Positions 28,158 to 36,748 are shown, counted from the first letter of the stretch. The stretch: DNA of 64,000 bases from Streptococcus mitis (GCF_002096845.1 NZ_NCVK01000007.1:28831-92830); one strand, 5' to 3'. A program made the numbers and translations. Notes: generated by a model from the letters alone, not told the origin.

Positions 28158-28634
28158 ATGCGATTGTCATCAGGTTGGGAACAGTCAGTCTATGTCTTAC
28201 TCATGTTAGATCAGCTCCCTGAAGGAAAATATATCAATACAATTTCCTTGAGTGAACGGCTAGAAGTTTCAGATTCTTATTTGAAAAAAATTATAAAACT
28301 ATTAGACAACGAAGGATTGGTTAAATCCGTTAGAGGGAAAAATGGAGGCGTTGCTCTTTCTAAACCCCTCAGCCAAATCACCTTTTACGATGTATTTGTA
28401 GCTATAGAAGGAAAAAATCGAATCTTTGAAAGTCAAAATCTTCTAAAAAAATTCTTAGGCAACGAGGAAAGTAAAAAGGCTAAAAGATGCGTCGTAACCA
28501 ACTCTCTTGATATTATTGAAAACACTTTAGTTGCAACCCTGACTTCTATTACACTCAGCCAGGTAGCCCATCAATCTGAGATTAACTATGATTTAACCGA
28601 TATCAGAAATTGGGTCAATAAATGCCAAAACTAG
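28158..28634 (+). CDS. Rrf2 family transcriptional regulator
   Basis: Winged-helix regulator of the Rrf2 family. The DNA-binding part is the first 75 residues: TISLSERLEVSDSYLKKIIKLL and the wing VKSVRGKNGGVALSKPLSQI. 158 residues starting MRLSSGW at ATG 28158 behind GGAGG. Only two cysteines (about residues 110 and 156), so it lacks the three-Cys cluster of IscR/NsrR and probably does not hold an Fe-S centre. Divergent from the transporter/methyltransferase operon, which is its probable target. Confidence 0.88.
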   Translation: MRLSSGWEQSVYVLLMLDQLPEGKYINTISLSERLEVSDSYLKKIIKLLDNEGLVKSVRGKNGGVALSKPLSQITFYDVFVAIEGKNRIFESQNLLKKFLGNEESKKAKRCVVTNSLDIIENTLVATLTSITLSQVAHQSEINYDLTDIRNWVNKCQN

Positions 28635-28666
28635 CTGGAGAAAAAATTCTTCAGCTAGTTTTTATA
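28629..28666 (+). terminator. Terminator of the Rrf2 gene
   Basis: AACTAGCTGGAGAA pairs with TTCTTCAGCTAGTT (one mismatch) and is followed by TTTTTAT. The stem starts at the last codons. Confidence 0.85.
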
Positions 28667-28671
28667 AATCC

Positions 28672-28700
28672 TTGACAAATAATTTTACAAGGACTATACT
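28672..28700 (+). promoter_or_regulatory. Promoter of the second lacAB pair
   Basis: -35 TTGACA (28672-28677), 17-base spacer, -10 TATACT (28695-28700): one of the best promoters in the window. Confidence 0.82.
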
Positions 28701-28704
28701 ATAT

Positions 28705-28736
28705 TTGAAGATATAATCTATCTTCTATATCTTCAA
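28705..28736. promoter_or_regulatory. Palindrome just downstream of the second lacAB promoter
   Basis: Perfect 11-base arms TTGAAGATATA (28705-28715) and TATATCTTCAA (28726-28736) with a 10-base centre, positioned at the start of transcription. No T-run follows, so it is not a terminator. Best read as a repressor operator or an RNA hairpin in the 5' leader. It does not resemble the AAACAAACA repeats near lacA and gatA. Confidence 0.7.
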
Positions 28737-28786
28737 TAATGATATTTCATTGCATACTTTTGGATAGCTAAAGAAAGAAGGTTCTT

Positions 28787-29215
28787 ATGAAAGTTATTTT
28801 AGCTACTGACCAAGATAGTTTCCAACTGAAAGAAACCGTCAAACACTATCTGCTTCATTCTGGTTATGAAGTAATTGACTTCAACTCTACACAAGGCTCT
28901 GCGGATTTCGTTGATTCTACTGTCAATGCTATTACAGAGTTTAGAAAATATAAGCAAGCTCGTGCTATTCTTTTTGACAAGTTTGGGCATTCTTTTATGC
29001 CTGCTAATAAGTTTAAAGGTATTATCTGCGCCGCTGTTTCCGATGAACACTCTGCCATGATGACTATTCGACACAATTCTACTCCAATCATTACAATTGG
29101 TTCTGGAATTACAGGTGCTATTTTAGCAGTTGAAATAGTCAAAGCCTTTCTTGAGCACAACTATGATTCTGGTCGTCACCAAGTTCGCATTGATATGCTG
29201 AACAAGCTCTGCTAG
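28787..29215 (+). CDS. LacA-like galactose-6-phosphate isomerase subunit, second copy
   Basis: 142 residues, RpiB/LacAB family. It aligns end to end with the LacA at 32341-32766 and shares the C-terminal GRHQVRIDMLNKLC, but the rest is clearly diverged (for example FDKFGHSFM where the other copy has [10 protein letters not shown]). Like LacA it lacks the Cys-Gly-Thr-Gly loop seen in LacB. GAAGG upstream of the ATG. Forms a two-gene operon with the next gene, on the plus strand opposite to lacABCD. Role inferred: isomerisation of galactose-6-phosphate or of a related sugar phosphate. Confidence 0.85.
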   Translation: MKVILATDQDSFQLKETVKHYLLHSGYEVIDFNSTQGSADFVDSTVNAITEFRKYKQARAILFDKFGHSFMPANKFKGIICAAVSDEHSAMMTIRHNSTPIITIGSGITGAILAVEIVKAFLEHNYDSGRHQVRIDMLNKLC

Positions 29216-29226
29216 GAGGTATTCCC

Positions 29227-29745
29227 ATGAAAATTGCTCTCGGTTGTGATCACATTGTAACAGATGTGAAGATGAAGATTTCAAAACACCTAAAAGAACA
29301 AGGTCATGAAATCATTGATGTTGGTACTTATGATTTCGTCCGTACTCACTATCCTATTTATGGTCGCTTAATTGCAGAGGAGGTCGTCAATGGACGGGCT
29401 GACTTTGGAGTCGCCCTTTGCGGTACAGGTGTTGGAATTGCTGTATCTGCTGATAAAGTTCCTAGAACTCGAGTTGTACTTGTCGGAGATGTTGCGACTG
29501 CTCGTTCCGCTCGTGAAAATCTCAATGCTAATATTGTTGCTTTCGGTGGTGCAATCCTAGGTATCAATTTCATTAACAACATTGTAGATGAATTTATCAA
29601 TACCAAGTACAAACCAAGTCCTGAAAAAGAGGAATTGATTGCGAAAATTGATAAACTATCTGAAGTGAGCCCAGATGTAGCTGCCAATGATCATATCTTC
29701 GATGAAGAGAATGCCAAGTGGAATCGTGGAGAATATCACGATTAA
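29227..29745 (+). CDS. LacB-like galactose-6-phosphate isomerase subunit, second copy
   Basis: 172 residues, the partner of the LacA-like protein. Begins [13 protein letters not shown], carries the ALCGTGVGIAVSADKVP loop with the catalytic-type Cys and ends KWNRGEYHD, as LacB does. Its sequence differs widely from the LacB at 31795-32310. Ribosome site TAGGAGG overlaps the stop of the preceding gene (11-base gap). Followed by its own terminator, so this pair is a complete small operon. Confidence 0.87.
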   Translation: MKIALGCDHIVTDVKMKISKHLKEQGHEIIDVGTYDFVRTHYPIYGRLIAEEVVNGRADFGVALCGTGVGIAVSADKVPRTRVVLVGDVATARSARENLNANIVAFGGAILGINFINNIVDEFINTKYKPSPEKEELIAKIDKLSEVSPDVAANDHIFDEENAKWNRGEYHD

Positions 29746-29773
29746 CTTGCATTCCCTCTGATATATTTTATCT

Positions 29774-29806
29774 AACCTTGAGGATAACTAACTCAAGGTT
29801 GTTTTT
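29774..29806 (+). terminator. Terminator of the second lacAB pair
   Basis: AACCTTGAG / CTCAAGGTT with an eight-base loop, then GTTTTTATTT. Confidence 0.9.
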
Positions 29807-29814
29807 ATTTCATC

Positions 29815-29848
29815 AAAAAAAGTCTAGAGATATTTCTATCCCTAGACT
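29815..29848 (-). terminator. Terminator of lacABCD
   Basis: Minus-strand stem AGTCTAGGGATA / TATCTCTAGACT (one mismatch) and seven T, about 25 bases after the lacD stop. The two terminators face each other between convergent operons. Confidence 0.88.
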
Positions 29849-29872
29849 GAAGTTTTTTTCACAATTTGAGTG

Positions 29873-30853
29873 CTACACACGTTCTTTCCATGAAGTTGCT
29901 GTTGTTTGAAGAACTTTGTTGAGTTCGTCAATGTTTTCAAATCCAGTTGTGCGAAGCCATTCGCGAGCTGCTGCTTCACCATCTTTGATGTAAGCTTCAA
30001 CTGATCCAGCCCATGTAGCACGGCCACAAAGAACTCCGTTAAAGTTTGCACCTGATTCATGAGCAAATACAAGAGTATCTTGGAAGAGTTTAGCTGATAC
30101 ACCAGCACTCAAGTAGATGTATGGCAAGTTAGTTGCTTCATCTTGAGCTTTGAAGAAGGCTGCTGCTTCTTCACGTGTATAAACCACTTCACCTTCAGCG
30201 AAGCCTTCAACATATTTAATGTTAACAGGAACTTCTACTTTCAAGACATCAATGTTGAAACGTGGGTCTGAGAAGACTTTCATAGCACCAATAACTTTGT
30301 GTGGTTTTACTTTCGCATATTCTACAGAACCTGCATCAGCAATTTTTTCATCGTAAGCAAGGATTTCAAGGAAGAATGGGATATCTTCAGCCACACATTC
30401 AGAACCGATGCGTTCGATGTAAGCTTGTTTTTCTTGGTTGAGTTCGTCTGAGCTATCTACGTCATAGTAAAGCAAGAATTTAACTGCATCTGCACCTTCT
30501 TCTTTAATACGTTTTGCAGACCAAACATCCAAGCAGTCTGGCAAACGTTTTGTACTTGTTGTGTCATAGCCTGTTTTTTCATAAGCAAGGAGAAGACCAG
30601 CATTTTCATCAAGAGCTTTAGTCGCTGGAAGTCCATATTCAGGGTCAAGAAGCATAGATGAAGCGTATTTAGTCAATTCATCTGCTACCAAGACCTTAAG
30701 TTCTTCCATTTGAGCCACTGTTGGTTCTTCTGTTTGGTGTTGAGCCATAAGGCGTTTCAAAGCACCACGTTGGTCAAATGCAAGAGCTGAGATGATTCCT
30801 TTTTCATCAGAAAGTTTTTCTAAGCGTGCACGTTTTTGTTCTGTTAAAGCCAT
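29873..30853 (-). CDS. lacD: Tagatose 1,6-diphosphate aldolase
   Basis: Class I (Schiff-base) aldolase that splits tagatose-1,6-bisphosphate into dihydroxyacetone phosphate and glyceraldehyde-3-phosphate, the last step of the pathway. 326 residues. Recognisable blocks: [15 protein letters not shown] near the start, [25 protein letters not shown], and KVEVPVN with a lysine in the barrel. Starts one base after the lacC stop; ATG preceded by AAGAGG. Some streptococcal LacD paralogues also regulate; only one copy is present here. Confidence 0.97.
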   Translation of the reverse strand: MALTEQKRARLEKLSDEKGIISALAFDQRGALKRLMAQHQTEEPTVAQMEELKVLVADELTKYASSMLLDPEYGLPATKALDENAGLLLAYEKTGYDTTSTKRLPDCLDVWSAKRIKEEGADAVKFLLYYDVDSSDELNQEKQAYIERIGSECVAEDIPFFLEILAYDEKIADAGSVEYAKVKPHKVIGAMKVFSDPRFNIDVLKVEVPVNIKYVEGFAEGEVVYTREEAAAFFKAQDEATNLPYIYLSAGVSAKLFQDTLVFAHESGANFNGVLCGRATWAGSVEAYIKDGEAAAREWLRTTGFENIDELNKVLQTTATSWKERV

Positions 30854-30854
30854 T

Positions 30855-31784
30855 TTATACCTCTTTTACTATTAATTGATCATATAGAGCTTGATAGTTG
30901 GCCATGTTAACATGACCAGTCATTTTTTCTTGAGCATTGAGCATACCAAGGACATTTGCCTTGATGAGTAATTCTGCATCCGATTCTTTATGAAGAAGTC
31001 CTGAAGAAATCCCTGCCACAGTAGAATCTCCAGATCCAACAGGATTGACTACCTGAATTCTAGGAATATCTACCTTGTAGAAAGTGTCGCCATGTTTGGC
31101 AAAGGCACCGTTGGCACCAAGTGAAACGATAATCCATTCAATACCTGCAAACAAAGGTTCTTGAAGGACTTCTTTTAATTCATCCAAGTCCTCAGAAACT
31201 TCTCTTCCTAGAAGTTGAGACAATTCCTCATTATTTGGTTTGATGACTGTTGGTTTATGTAGTGATTCAAGAACCGCCTGAAGTGCTGCACCAGAGCAGT
31301 CCAAGACAATAGGTTTTCCAGCATCATTTGTAATTTTTACAAGTTGAGCATAGTAGTCAACCGGAAGGCCAGCTGGCAGACTACCTGAGATAGCTACTAC
31401 TTCAACTGACTCCAGAAGATTTTTGAAATGTTCCAAAAAGTCTTGACCTTCTTGTTCCAATACTACAGGACCTTTTTCAAGAACTTCTGTTTGATTGTCT
31501 CCGTGAAGAATAGCGATACAGTTACGAGTTTCTCCCTGAATAGAAAAGAAATCTTTCTTTACTTGATCATCGATATTTTCAACCAAAAACTCACCAAGTT
31601 TGCCACCCACTAAACCAGTAGCAAGAACAGAATCCCCAAATTCTGAAAGTACTCGGGTAACATTGAGTCCCTTACCACCAGCAGTTTTGGTTACATCCAC
31701 CACACGATTGACAGTATCAATCTTTAACTCATCCAAGGGATAGGAAATATCAATGGATGGGTTCATTGTGACTGTTAAAATCAT
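30855..31784 (-). CDS. lacC: Tagatose-6-phosphate kinase
   Basis: PfkB-family kinase that phosphorylates tagatose-6-phosphate to the 1,6-bisphosphate. 309 residues. N-terminal [11 protein letters not shown], sugar-binding [16 protein letters not shown] and C-terminal [16 protein letters not shown] with the catalytic Asp. RBS AGAGGTGA precedes the ATG. Ten bases after lacB. Confidence 0.97.
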   Translation of the reverse strand: MILTVTMNPSIDISYPLDELKIDTVNRVVDVTKTAGGKGLNVTRVLSEFGDSVLATGLVGGKLGEFLVENIDDQVKKDFFSIQGETRNCIAILHGDNQTEVLEKGPVVLEQEGQDFLEHFKNLLESVEVVAISGSLPAGLPVDYYAQLVKITNDAGKPIVLDCSGAALQAVLESLHKPTVIKPNNEELSQLLGREVSEDLDELKEVLQEPLFAGIEWIIVSLGANGAFAKHGDTFYKVDIPRIQVVNPVGSGDSTVAGISSGLLHKESDAELLIKANVLGMLNAQEKMTGHVNMANYQALYDQLIVKEV

Positions 31785-31794
31785 AGGTCACCTC

Positions 31795-32310
31795 TTAGTC
31801 GTGGTATTCTCCGCGATCCCATTTTTCAAGGAATTCAGTGAAGAAGTTTGCGTCTGTTTGTTGAGCATTGTGACTCTCAACGTGTTCAATTTTCGCAATC
31901 AATTTTTTGTTTTCTTCAGTTGGTTTGTATTCAGCATGGATGAAAGCTTCGATGATATCACACATGAGCAATTCACCAGTAATTTTACCACCAAAACCAA
32001 TAACGTTAGCGTTCAATTGTTCTTTAGCATAAAGAGCTGTTGTCATATCACGAACCAAGGCAGAACGGACACCAGGAACTTTATTTACAGCGTTGTTGAT
32101 ACCAACACCAGTACCACAGATACATACCCCAAGATCAGCTTGACCGCTAGTTACAGCTTCACCAACTTTTTTACCAAAGATTGGGTAGTGAGTACGTGTA
32201 TGGTCATATGTACCAAAGTCAATGACTTCATATCCTTTTGATTTCAAAAATTCTGAAACCGCCATTTTTTCATCTGTTACGATGTGGTCACATCCAATTG
32301 CAATTCTCAT
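31795..32310 (-). CDS. lacB: Galactose-6-phosphate isomerase subunit LacB
   Basis: With LacA converts galactose-6-phosphate to tagatose-6-phosphate. 171 residues. [13 protein letters not shown] at the start, [18 protein letters not shown] with the catalytic Cys, and [10 protein letters not shown] at the end. RBS AAGGTAAG precedes the ATG. Second gene of lacABCD. Confidence 0.97.
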   Translation of the reverse strand: MRIAIGCDHIVTDEKMAVSEFLKSKGYEVIDFGTYDHTRTHYPIFGKKVGEAVTSGQADLGVCICGTGVGINNAVNKVPGVRSALVRDMTTALYAKEQLNANVIGFGGKITGELLMCDIIEAFIHAEYKPTEENKKLIAKIEHVESHNAQQTDANFFTEFLEKWDRGEYHD

Positions 32311-32340
32311 TTTTAACTTACCTTTCTTACTGTAATCTAA

Positions 32341-32766
32341 TTAGCACATTTTGTTCAACATATCAACACGAATCTGGTGACGTCCACCGTCGTATTTACC
32401 GTTAACAAATCCTTTAGCAATGTTTTTAGCCAATTCATTACCAACAAGTTGTGCACCCATAGTGATCATACGTGAGTTGTTGTGGCCACGAGTCATATAA
32501 GCTGAACGTTCGTCAGATACTTCTGCAGCAACCATTCCTTTGATCTTAGTTGCGACCATAAATGAACCAGCTCCATAAGCATCAATCACGATACCAAGGT
32601 TTTGTTCTTCTTTGTTTACTTCTGCAGCAACAGCAAGAGTCACATCAACAAAGTCTTGACCTTCAGCTGTAACATCCACAACGTGGAAGTTTTCTTTTTC
32701 CAAGAAGTCTTTCACAACTTCTTTCAATCTCAAACCTGCAGCATCTGCACCGATAACAATAGACAT
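32341..32766 (-). CDS. lacA: Galactose-6-phosphate isomerase subunit LacA
   Basis: 141-residue RpiB-family subunit. [18 protein letters not shown] begins it and [15 protein letters not shown] ends it. It lacks the Cys loop of LacB ([10 protein letters not shown] instead), so the LacB subunit must supply that residue in the hetero-oligomer. AAGGAG lies upstream of the ATG. First gene of lacABCD, behind a leader of about 220 bases. Confidence 0.96.
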   Translation of the reverse strand: MSIVIGADAAGLRLKEVVKDFLEKENFHVVDVTAEGQDFVDVTLAVAAEVNKEEQNLGIVIDAYGAGSFMVATKIKGMVAAEVSDERSAYMTRGHNNSRMITMGAQLVGNELAKNIAKGFVNGKYDGGRHQIRVDMLNKMC

Positions 32767-32949
32767 ATTGTATACTCCTTTTTATTTTTCTAGGCTAGTA
32801 AAGACTTTTATGGTTAGCAGTTTACCTACAAAAAGTTTTCTAGCAGTTTATTGACAAATTGGATTGAACGAGATGAATGACACCTTATTCAAGTTTAGGA
32901 AATCAGTTTCCTAGAAATAATTTTTCTCCACGAAAGAGAATATAACAAG
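32767..32949 (-). other. Long 5' leader of lacABCD
   Basis: About 220 transcribed bases between the promoter and lacA. It contains a hairpin TAGGAAA-TCAG-TTTCCTA (32896-32913) and a direct repeat TAGCAGTTTA (about 32815 and 32841, 26 bases apart). No terminator-like T-run, so I see no attenuator; purpose unclear. Confidence 0.5.
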
Positions 32950-33049
32950 TGATTGTTTGTTTGTTACAAACATCATTTGTTGCTTACAAACATAATATAC
33001 TCCTATTTTATGAAAAAGTCAACAGTTAGTGTTTGTTTTTGTGTTTTTT
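32950..33049 (-). promoter_or_regulatory. lacABCD promoter with LacR-type operator repeats
   Basis: -35 TTGACT (33017-33022), 17-base spacer, -10 TATATT (32994-32999), minus strand. Directly downstream are two overlapping dyads, TGTTTGTAAGCAACAAA and TGTTTGTAACAAACA (32955-32992), and upstream of the -35 is another AAAACAAACAC block (about 33030-33045). DeoR-family LacR proteins bind TGTTT...AAACA repeats, so flanking sites could loop across the promoter. Confidence 0.75.
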
Positions 33050-33051
33050 AA

Positions 33052-33948
33052 CTAAAAAATTTCGATGTCAAAACCAATTTGATCCACTTGACCAGGTTCT
33101 AGGAGACGAACATTCTTCTTATCTTCTAGATGATCTCCTTCTTCACGGGATGTTGACAAGCCAGACCATGGTTCAAAAGCAACGAAAGGACCTTTATTCA
33201 AAGTTGACCAGATAATGAGATTTGGAAACTCTGCAAAGTGCACTTTCAACCCTTTATCATGTTTACGAGAACGAAGGGCAATTGTTCTAGATTGTAATTC
33301 ATCTAAGGTAACTGCGTCTGTACTGAAAAGATCATAACTAAGATCTAATTCCTTTTGCCCCTCTAGCCATGGACTTCTATCTTGGAAATCCAACATGCCT
33401 GTTTCTGGGAAAGGACGTGGAACAGAGCAAGTCTCTTCTTTCTCAAACTCTAAATAGTAATCTTCGTAGACTTCATCATCCACTAAGGGACAATTAAATC
33501 CTGGATGTCCACCAATAAAGTAAGGCATGACCTTACTAGTTTCTTTATTGAAAATTTTGTATTGAGTCCGTACTGTCTTTCCTGTAAGGATATAAGTGAT
33601 TTCTAGTCGGAAATGATAAGGATAGTTTTGATAGCTATTCTCATCGTCCTCAATTGCAAAAGTTACACTCTTGTCTGTCTGTTCGACTAATTCAAATTCT
33701 TTCTTACGAACCAAACCATGACGAGGAATCTTTCCTTTGCTTTCTTGCCCCTTCTCATCTATATAGAAGGCTGTATCCTCTCTCAATGAACCACAAATGG
33801 GGAAGAGAACAGGAGATTGTCCACTCCAATAAGTAGCATCTCCTTGCCACAAATACTCAAGACCTTCAGCATTTTTTATAGAAGAAAGAGCCCCACCAAA
33901 ACTGTTAAATTGAACTTTTAATTGTTCTGATTTTAATTCAATTACCAT
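33052..33948 (-). CDS. Aldose 1-epimerase family protein (LacX-like)
   Basis: 298-residue protein of the galactose mutarotase superfamily, most like the LacX type found next to lactococcal lac genes. Core motifs: LFPICGSLRED, KIPRHGLVRKKEFE, FIGGHPGFNCPL with a catalytic-type His, and FVAFEPWSGLS. It would speed anomer interconversion of a hexose or hexose phosphate. CGGAGAAAATA precedes the ATG. Lies between gatC and lacA on the same strand, separated from gatC by a terminator and a BOX element. Confidence 0.88.
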   Translation of the reverse strand: MVIELKSEQLKVQFNSFGGALSSIKNAEGLEYLWQGDATYWSGQSPVLFPICGSLREDTAFYIDEKGQESKGKIPRHGLVRKKEFELVEQTDKSVTFAIEDDENSYQNYPYHFRLEITYILTGKTVRTQYKIFNKETSKVMPYFIGGHPGFNCPLVDDEVYEDYYLEFEKEETCSVPRPFPETGMLDFQDRSPWLEGQKELDLSYDLFSTDAVTLDELQSRTIALRSRKHDKGLKVHFAEFPNLIIWSTLNKGPFVAFEPWSGLSTSREEGDHLEDKKNVRLLEPGQVDQIGFDIEIF

Positions 33949-33978
33949 TATTTTCTCCGATTTCTTGATAGTTTATAA

Positions 33979-34019
33979 AAAACTAGGCTGTCACTCCTAA
34001 TGGTATGACAACCTAGTTT
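33979..34019 (-). terminator. Terminator of gatABC
   Basis: AAACTAGG-TTGTCA pairs with TGACA-GCCTAGTTT around a 12-base loop, then TTTTTATAA on the minus strand. It sits beyond the BOX element, so the BOX is inside the gat transcript. Confidence 0.85.
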
Positions 34020-34026
34020 CAACAAT

Positions 34027-34181
34027 TTACACTCTACGAAAATCCAATTCAAACTTCGTCAGCGTCGCCTTGCCGTAGATATGGTCACTGACTTCGTCAG
34101 TCTTATCTACAACCTCAAAACTGTATTTTGAGCAACCTGCGACTAGCTTCCTAGTTTGCTCTTTGATTTTCATTGAGTTTA
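34027..34181 (+). repeat. BOX element (boxA-boxB-boxC)
   Basis: Complete one-copy BOX. The A module starts ACACTCTACGAAAATCC and ends near the CGCCTTGCCGTAG block, the B module contains CACTGACTTCGTCAGTC and ACAACCTCAAAACTGTA, and the C module ends AGCTTCCTAGTTTGCTC then TTTGATTTTCATTGAG. Approximate modules: A 34027-34084, B 34085-34128, C 34129-34181. Located directly behind gatC. Confidence 0.92.
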
Positions 34182-34198
34182 CATTTTATAGGAGCGTA

Positions 34199-35674
34199 TT
34201 ATTTTGCTTTTGCTGCGTATTCTTCGTTACGTTTGATCATTTGTTTTCTGTACCATGCAAAGATACCGATATAGAATACAAGGAAGACTACAGCACCAAG
34301 GATTGCTTTGATATCACCTGTTGTAGTGTTACCAATTGTCCAACCAAGAAGTTTTTCGATTGGTCCTTCAAGAGTTGAGTGAGTAATCAATTGAGTTTGG
34401 CTCACACCTGCTGGGAAGGCACCTACACCTTTAGCAAGTTCTGTTGCAAATGGTGCAATAAGTGTACCTGAAAGAAGGAAGAGTGGCAACAAGAGTGTTC
34501 CGAAAATAATCATACGGAGCAATTTACCACGTGTTACAACCAAGAGAGCTGGAGTAACACCCATAGCGATGATACCTGCAAGTGGCAAGATACCATTTCC
34601 GACTTTTGAAAGAAGTACTGCTTCAACCAACATGATTGGTGCAAGTACGTTAGCACAAGCCCAAATTTCAGCACGACCAGCGATGAAAGGCCAGTCAAGA
34701 CCGATGTTGAATTTACGTCCTTGAAGACGTTTAGTAGCAACGTTTGTAATACCTTGTGAAAGTGGTTCTACGGCAGCGATGAACCATGAACCGATAAGTG
34801 AGAAGAGTTCCAAAGATACACCGGCAGTCAAACCAAGAGACAACCATCCTCTGATAACAAGACGCCATTTATCTGCATCTGCAACACCTTCAATTGGATG
34901 TGGAGTTCCCATAATACCGATAACAATACCAAGAATGAAACCGATGAAGAATTTAGAACCCCAGAAACCGATTTTCTTGTTCAATTTTGCAGCATCAAAG
35001 TCATATTTATCAAGACCTGGGAAGAATTTTTCAAAAATCTTATCCAAAACCATGATAACTGGATTCATCATGTAGTTCATGTGAGTTGATGTCATTGGTG
35101 ATGAACTTGGTGCGTTAAGAAGGTCATCAAATGTAGGTTTCATCAAGTCAGAGTTGATAATCTTCAACACACCAACAAGTACGATAGCTGCTGTAGCAAT
35201 CAAGAGTGAAACCCCTTGGCTCACACCGTTGTTGTCTGCATACCATTTAATCAAAAGACCTGTGATAGACAAGTGCCAGATATCAAAGATATCAACGTCA
35301 AGTGTATCAGTTTTCTTCATAGCAAGCATCACTACGTTGACAATCAACATGATGAGCAAGAAGTAAAGTGTCCAAGCAGATCCCCAAGTGATTGTTGCAA
35401 GTGGTGCCCAACCAACGTCAGTGATACTCAATTGGATACCAGTGTTTTCAACGAATTTTGCAAGTGATGCTGAGAAAGCACCATTTAGCATACCGATGAT
35501 AGCTCCGATACCTGTAAGAGCGATGGCAAGTTTGATACCACCTTCAAGCGCTTTGGAGAATTTCACTCCAAAAAGTAAAGCCAATACTGTCAAAATGATT
35601 AACATGATGACAGGTCCACCCATATCTAAGATAGGTGTGAAAAATTCTTTGATTAGGCCAAAGATTGCATCCAT
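34199..35674 (-). CDS. gatC: Galactitol-family PTS enzyme IIC (galactose uptake)
   Basis: Membrane channel of a Gat-family PTS; in oral streptococci this system takes up galactose and delivers galactose-6-phosphate. 491 residues with about ten to eleven helices; recognisable parts are GGPVIMLIILTVLALLFGVK, WGSAWTLYFLLIM and GLDWPFIAGRAEIWA. Starts 47 bases after gatB, with GGGAGG upstream. Placement next to lacABCD fits galactose-6-phosphate as product. Sugar specificity is inference from context. Confidence 0.88.
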   Translation of the reverse strand: MDAIFGLIKEFFTPILDMGGPVIMLIILTVLALLFGVKFSKALEGGIKLAIALTGIGAIIGMLNGAFSASLAKFVENTGIQLSITDVGWAPLATITWGSAWTLYFLLIMLIVNVVMLAMKKTDTLDVDIFDIWHLSITGLLIKWYADNNGVSQGVSLLIATAAIVLVGVLKIINSDLMKPTFDDLLNAPSSSPMTSTHMNYMMNPVIMVLDKIFEKFFPGLDKYDFDAAKLNKKIGFWGSKFFIGFILGIVIGIMGTPHPIEGVADADKWRLVIRGWLSLGLTAGVSLELFSLIGSWFIAAVEPLSQGITNVATKRLQGRKFNIGLDWPFIAGRAEIWACANVLAPIMLVEAVLLSKVGNGILPLAGIIAMGVTPALLVVTRGKLLRMIIFGTLLLPLFLLSGTLIAPFATELAKGVGAFPAGVSQTQLITHSTLEGPIEKLLGWTIGNTTTGDIKAILGAVVFLVFYIGIFAWYRKQMIKRNEEYAAKAK

Positions 35675-35721
35675 AACAGTTCCTCCCTTTTTTATGTTAT
35701 ATGAATGTTAACAAATTTGAA

Positions 35722-36027
35722 TTAGCTTAACCCGTGCTCTTTGATAGCTGCTTCAATATTGTCAAATACTGGAGCACTCATTGCTGGGATACGGAATAAG
35801 ATTGGTCCAGCTTCGATAACTGGAATACCTGGATCAAAACCAAGGTCTGTCGCAGCAATTGGTGTAAAGATGTCATAACCTTTGATAAGGTCTTCATTAA
35901 CGTCTTTGACCATTACCGCATCACAGTGAACATCAAAACCGCGATTTGAAAGTTCTTCTTCAAGAGCACTTTTAATTTGGTGGCTTGAGTTAACACCTGC
36001 ACCGCAGGCAGCAAGAATTTTAATCAT
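35722..36027 (-). CDS. gatB: Galactitol-family PTS enzyme IIB
   Basis: 101-residue IIB protein. The phosphocysteine motif is ILAACGAGVNSSHQIK at the N-terminus. I start it at ATG 36027 (MIKILAAC) because CGGAGGAAA lies upstream; the longer frame to 36063 would read through that site. Followed by gatC. Confidence 0.92.
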   Translation of the reverse strand: MIKILAACGAGVNSSHQIKSALEEELSNRGFDVHCDAVMVKDVNEDLIKGYDIFTPIAATDLGFDPGIPVIEAGPILFRIPAMSAPVFDNIEAAIKEHGLS

Positions 36028-36065
36028 ATGGATTTCCTCCGATTTAATATTTTTAATTGACAAGA

Positions 36066-36542
36066 TTAAGCGGTTGCTTCAGAGATATAATCGTAGAGGG
36101 CTTCTGGTTCAGAAATTTTAGCCAAATCTTCCAAATGGCCATTTCCTGTAAAGAAGTCCATTAACTGAGCAAGAATGTTGGTTTGACTTGAACTTGAGTT
36201 ATTAATGATAAAGAAGAGCAAGGATACCTCTACTTCCTTATCTGGTGCAATCATATTATGGAAAGTCACTGGTTTTTCTAATCGAACGACCACAACTTTT
36301 TCAGCTAGATTATGAACAATATCTGTATGAGGAATAGCCACATTCGGCAAATCCTTACCCAAAAATTCCATATCTAAGCCAGTTGGAAATGACTTTTCAC
36401 GCGTGATCAAGGCTTCACGATAGGTTGGAGTTACGATTTCTCGTTCTTCCAATAAAGTTGCAACCTGATCAAAGAGATGTTCTTGATTATCCGCTTCTAA
36501 GCAAAACACAAGGTTTTTGTCAAAGAAATGATCTAATCCCAT
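36066..36542 (-). CDS. gatA: Galactitol-family PTS enzyme IIA
   Basis: 158-residue IIA of the fructose/mannitol-type fold. The phospho-His is in NVAIPHTDIVH, with EVSLLFFIINNSSSS downstream. Start at ATG 36542 (MGLDHFFDKN), with GAAGGGAAA in front; an ATG at 36563 overlaps that ribosome site. First gene of gatABC. Confidence 0.92.
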   Translation of the reverse strand: MGLDHFFDKNLVFCLEADNQEHLFDQVATLLEEREIVTPTYREALITREKSFPTGLDMEFLGKDLPNVAIPHTDIVHNLAEKVVVVRLEKPVTFHNMIAPDKEVEVSLLFFIINNSSSSQTNILAQLMDFFTGNGHLEDLAKISEPEALYDYISEATA

Positions 36543-36578
36543 AAGGTTTTCCCTTCTTTCCATTAACTTTATGCTATA

Positions 36579-36607
36579 AGTATAACACTATATGAAATCG
36601 TTGTCAA
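36579..36607 (-). promoter_or_regulatory. gatABC promoter
   Basis: -35 TTGACA (36602-36607), 17-base spacer, -10 TATACT (36579-36584). Upstream (36640-36695) are TGTTTATTTC, ATGTTTGTTTC and AACAAACCATAAAAACAAC stretches similar to the lacA operator repeats. Confidence 0.82.
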
Positions 36608-36720
36608 TAATTTTCTGTTCTTTTTTGTCTCTTTTTTTATACTTTTGTTGTTTTTATGGTTTGTTGAGCCGAAACAAACATAGAAATAAACAATTCAAAC
36701 ATTTTTTCTGTTCTAGAAAT

Positions 36721-36748
36721 AAAAAAGCAGACTATTTAAGCCTGCTTT
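36721..36748 (-). terminator. Terminator of lepA
   Basis: Minus-strand AAAGCAG / CTGCTTT stem with an inner loop and TTTTTTATTT tail, about 55 bases after the lepA stop. Confidence 0.82.

Noticed and set aside
28787..29745. RpiB (ribose-5-phosphate isomerase) for the second lacAB pair
   Set aside because: The pair has the two-subunit LacA/LacB layout, with LacA-type and LacB-type C-termini, not a single RpiB chain.
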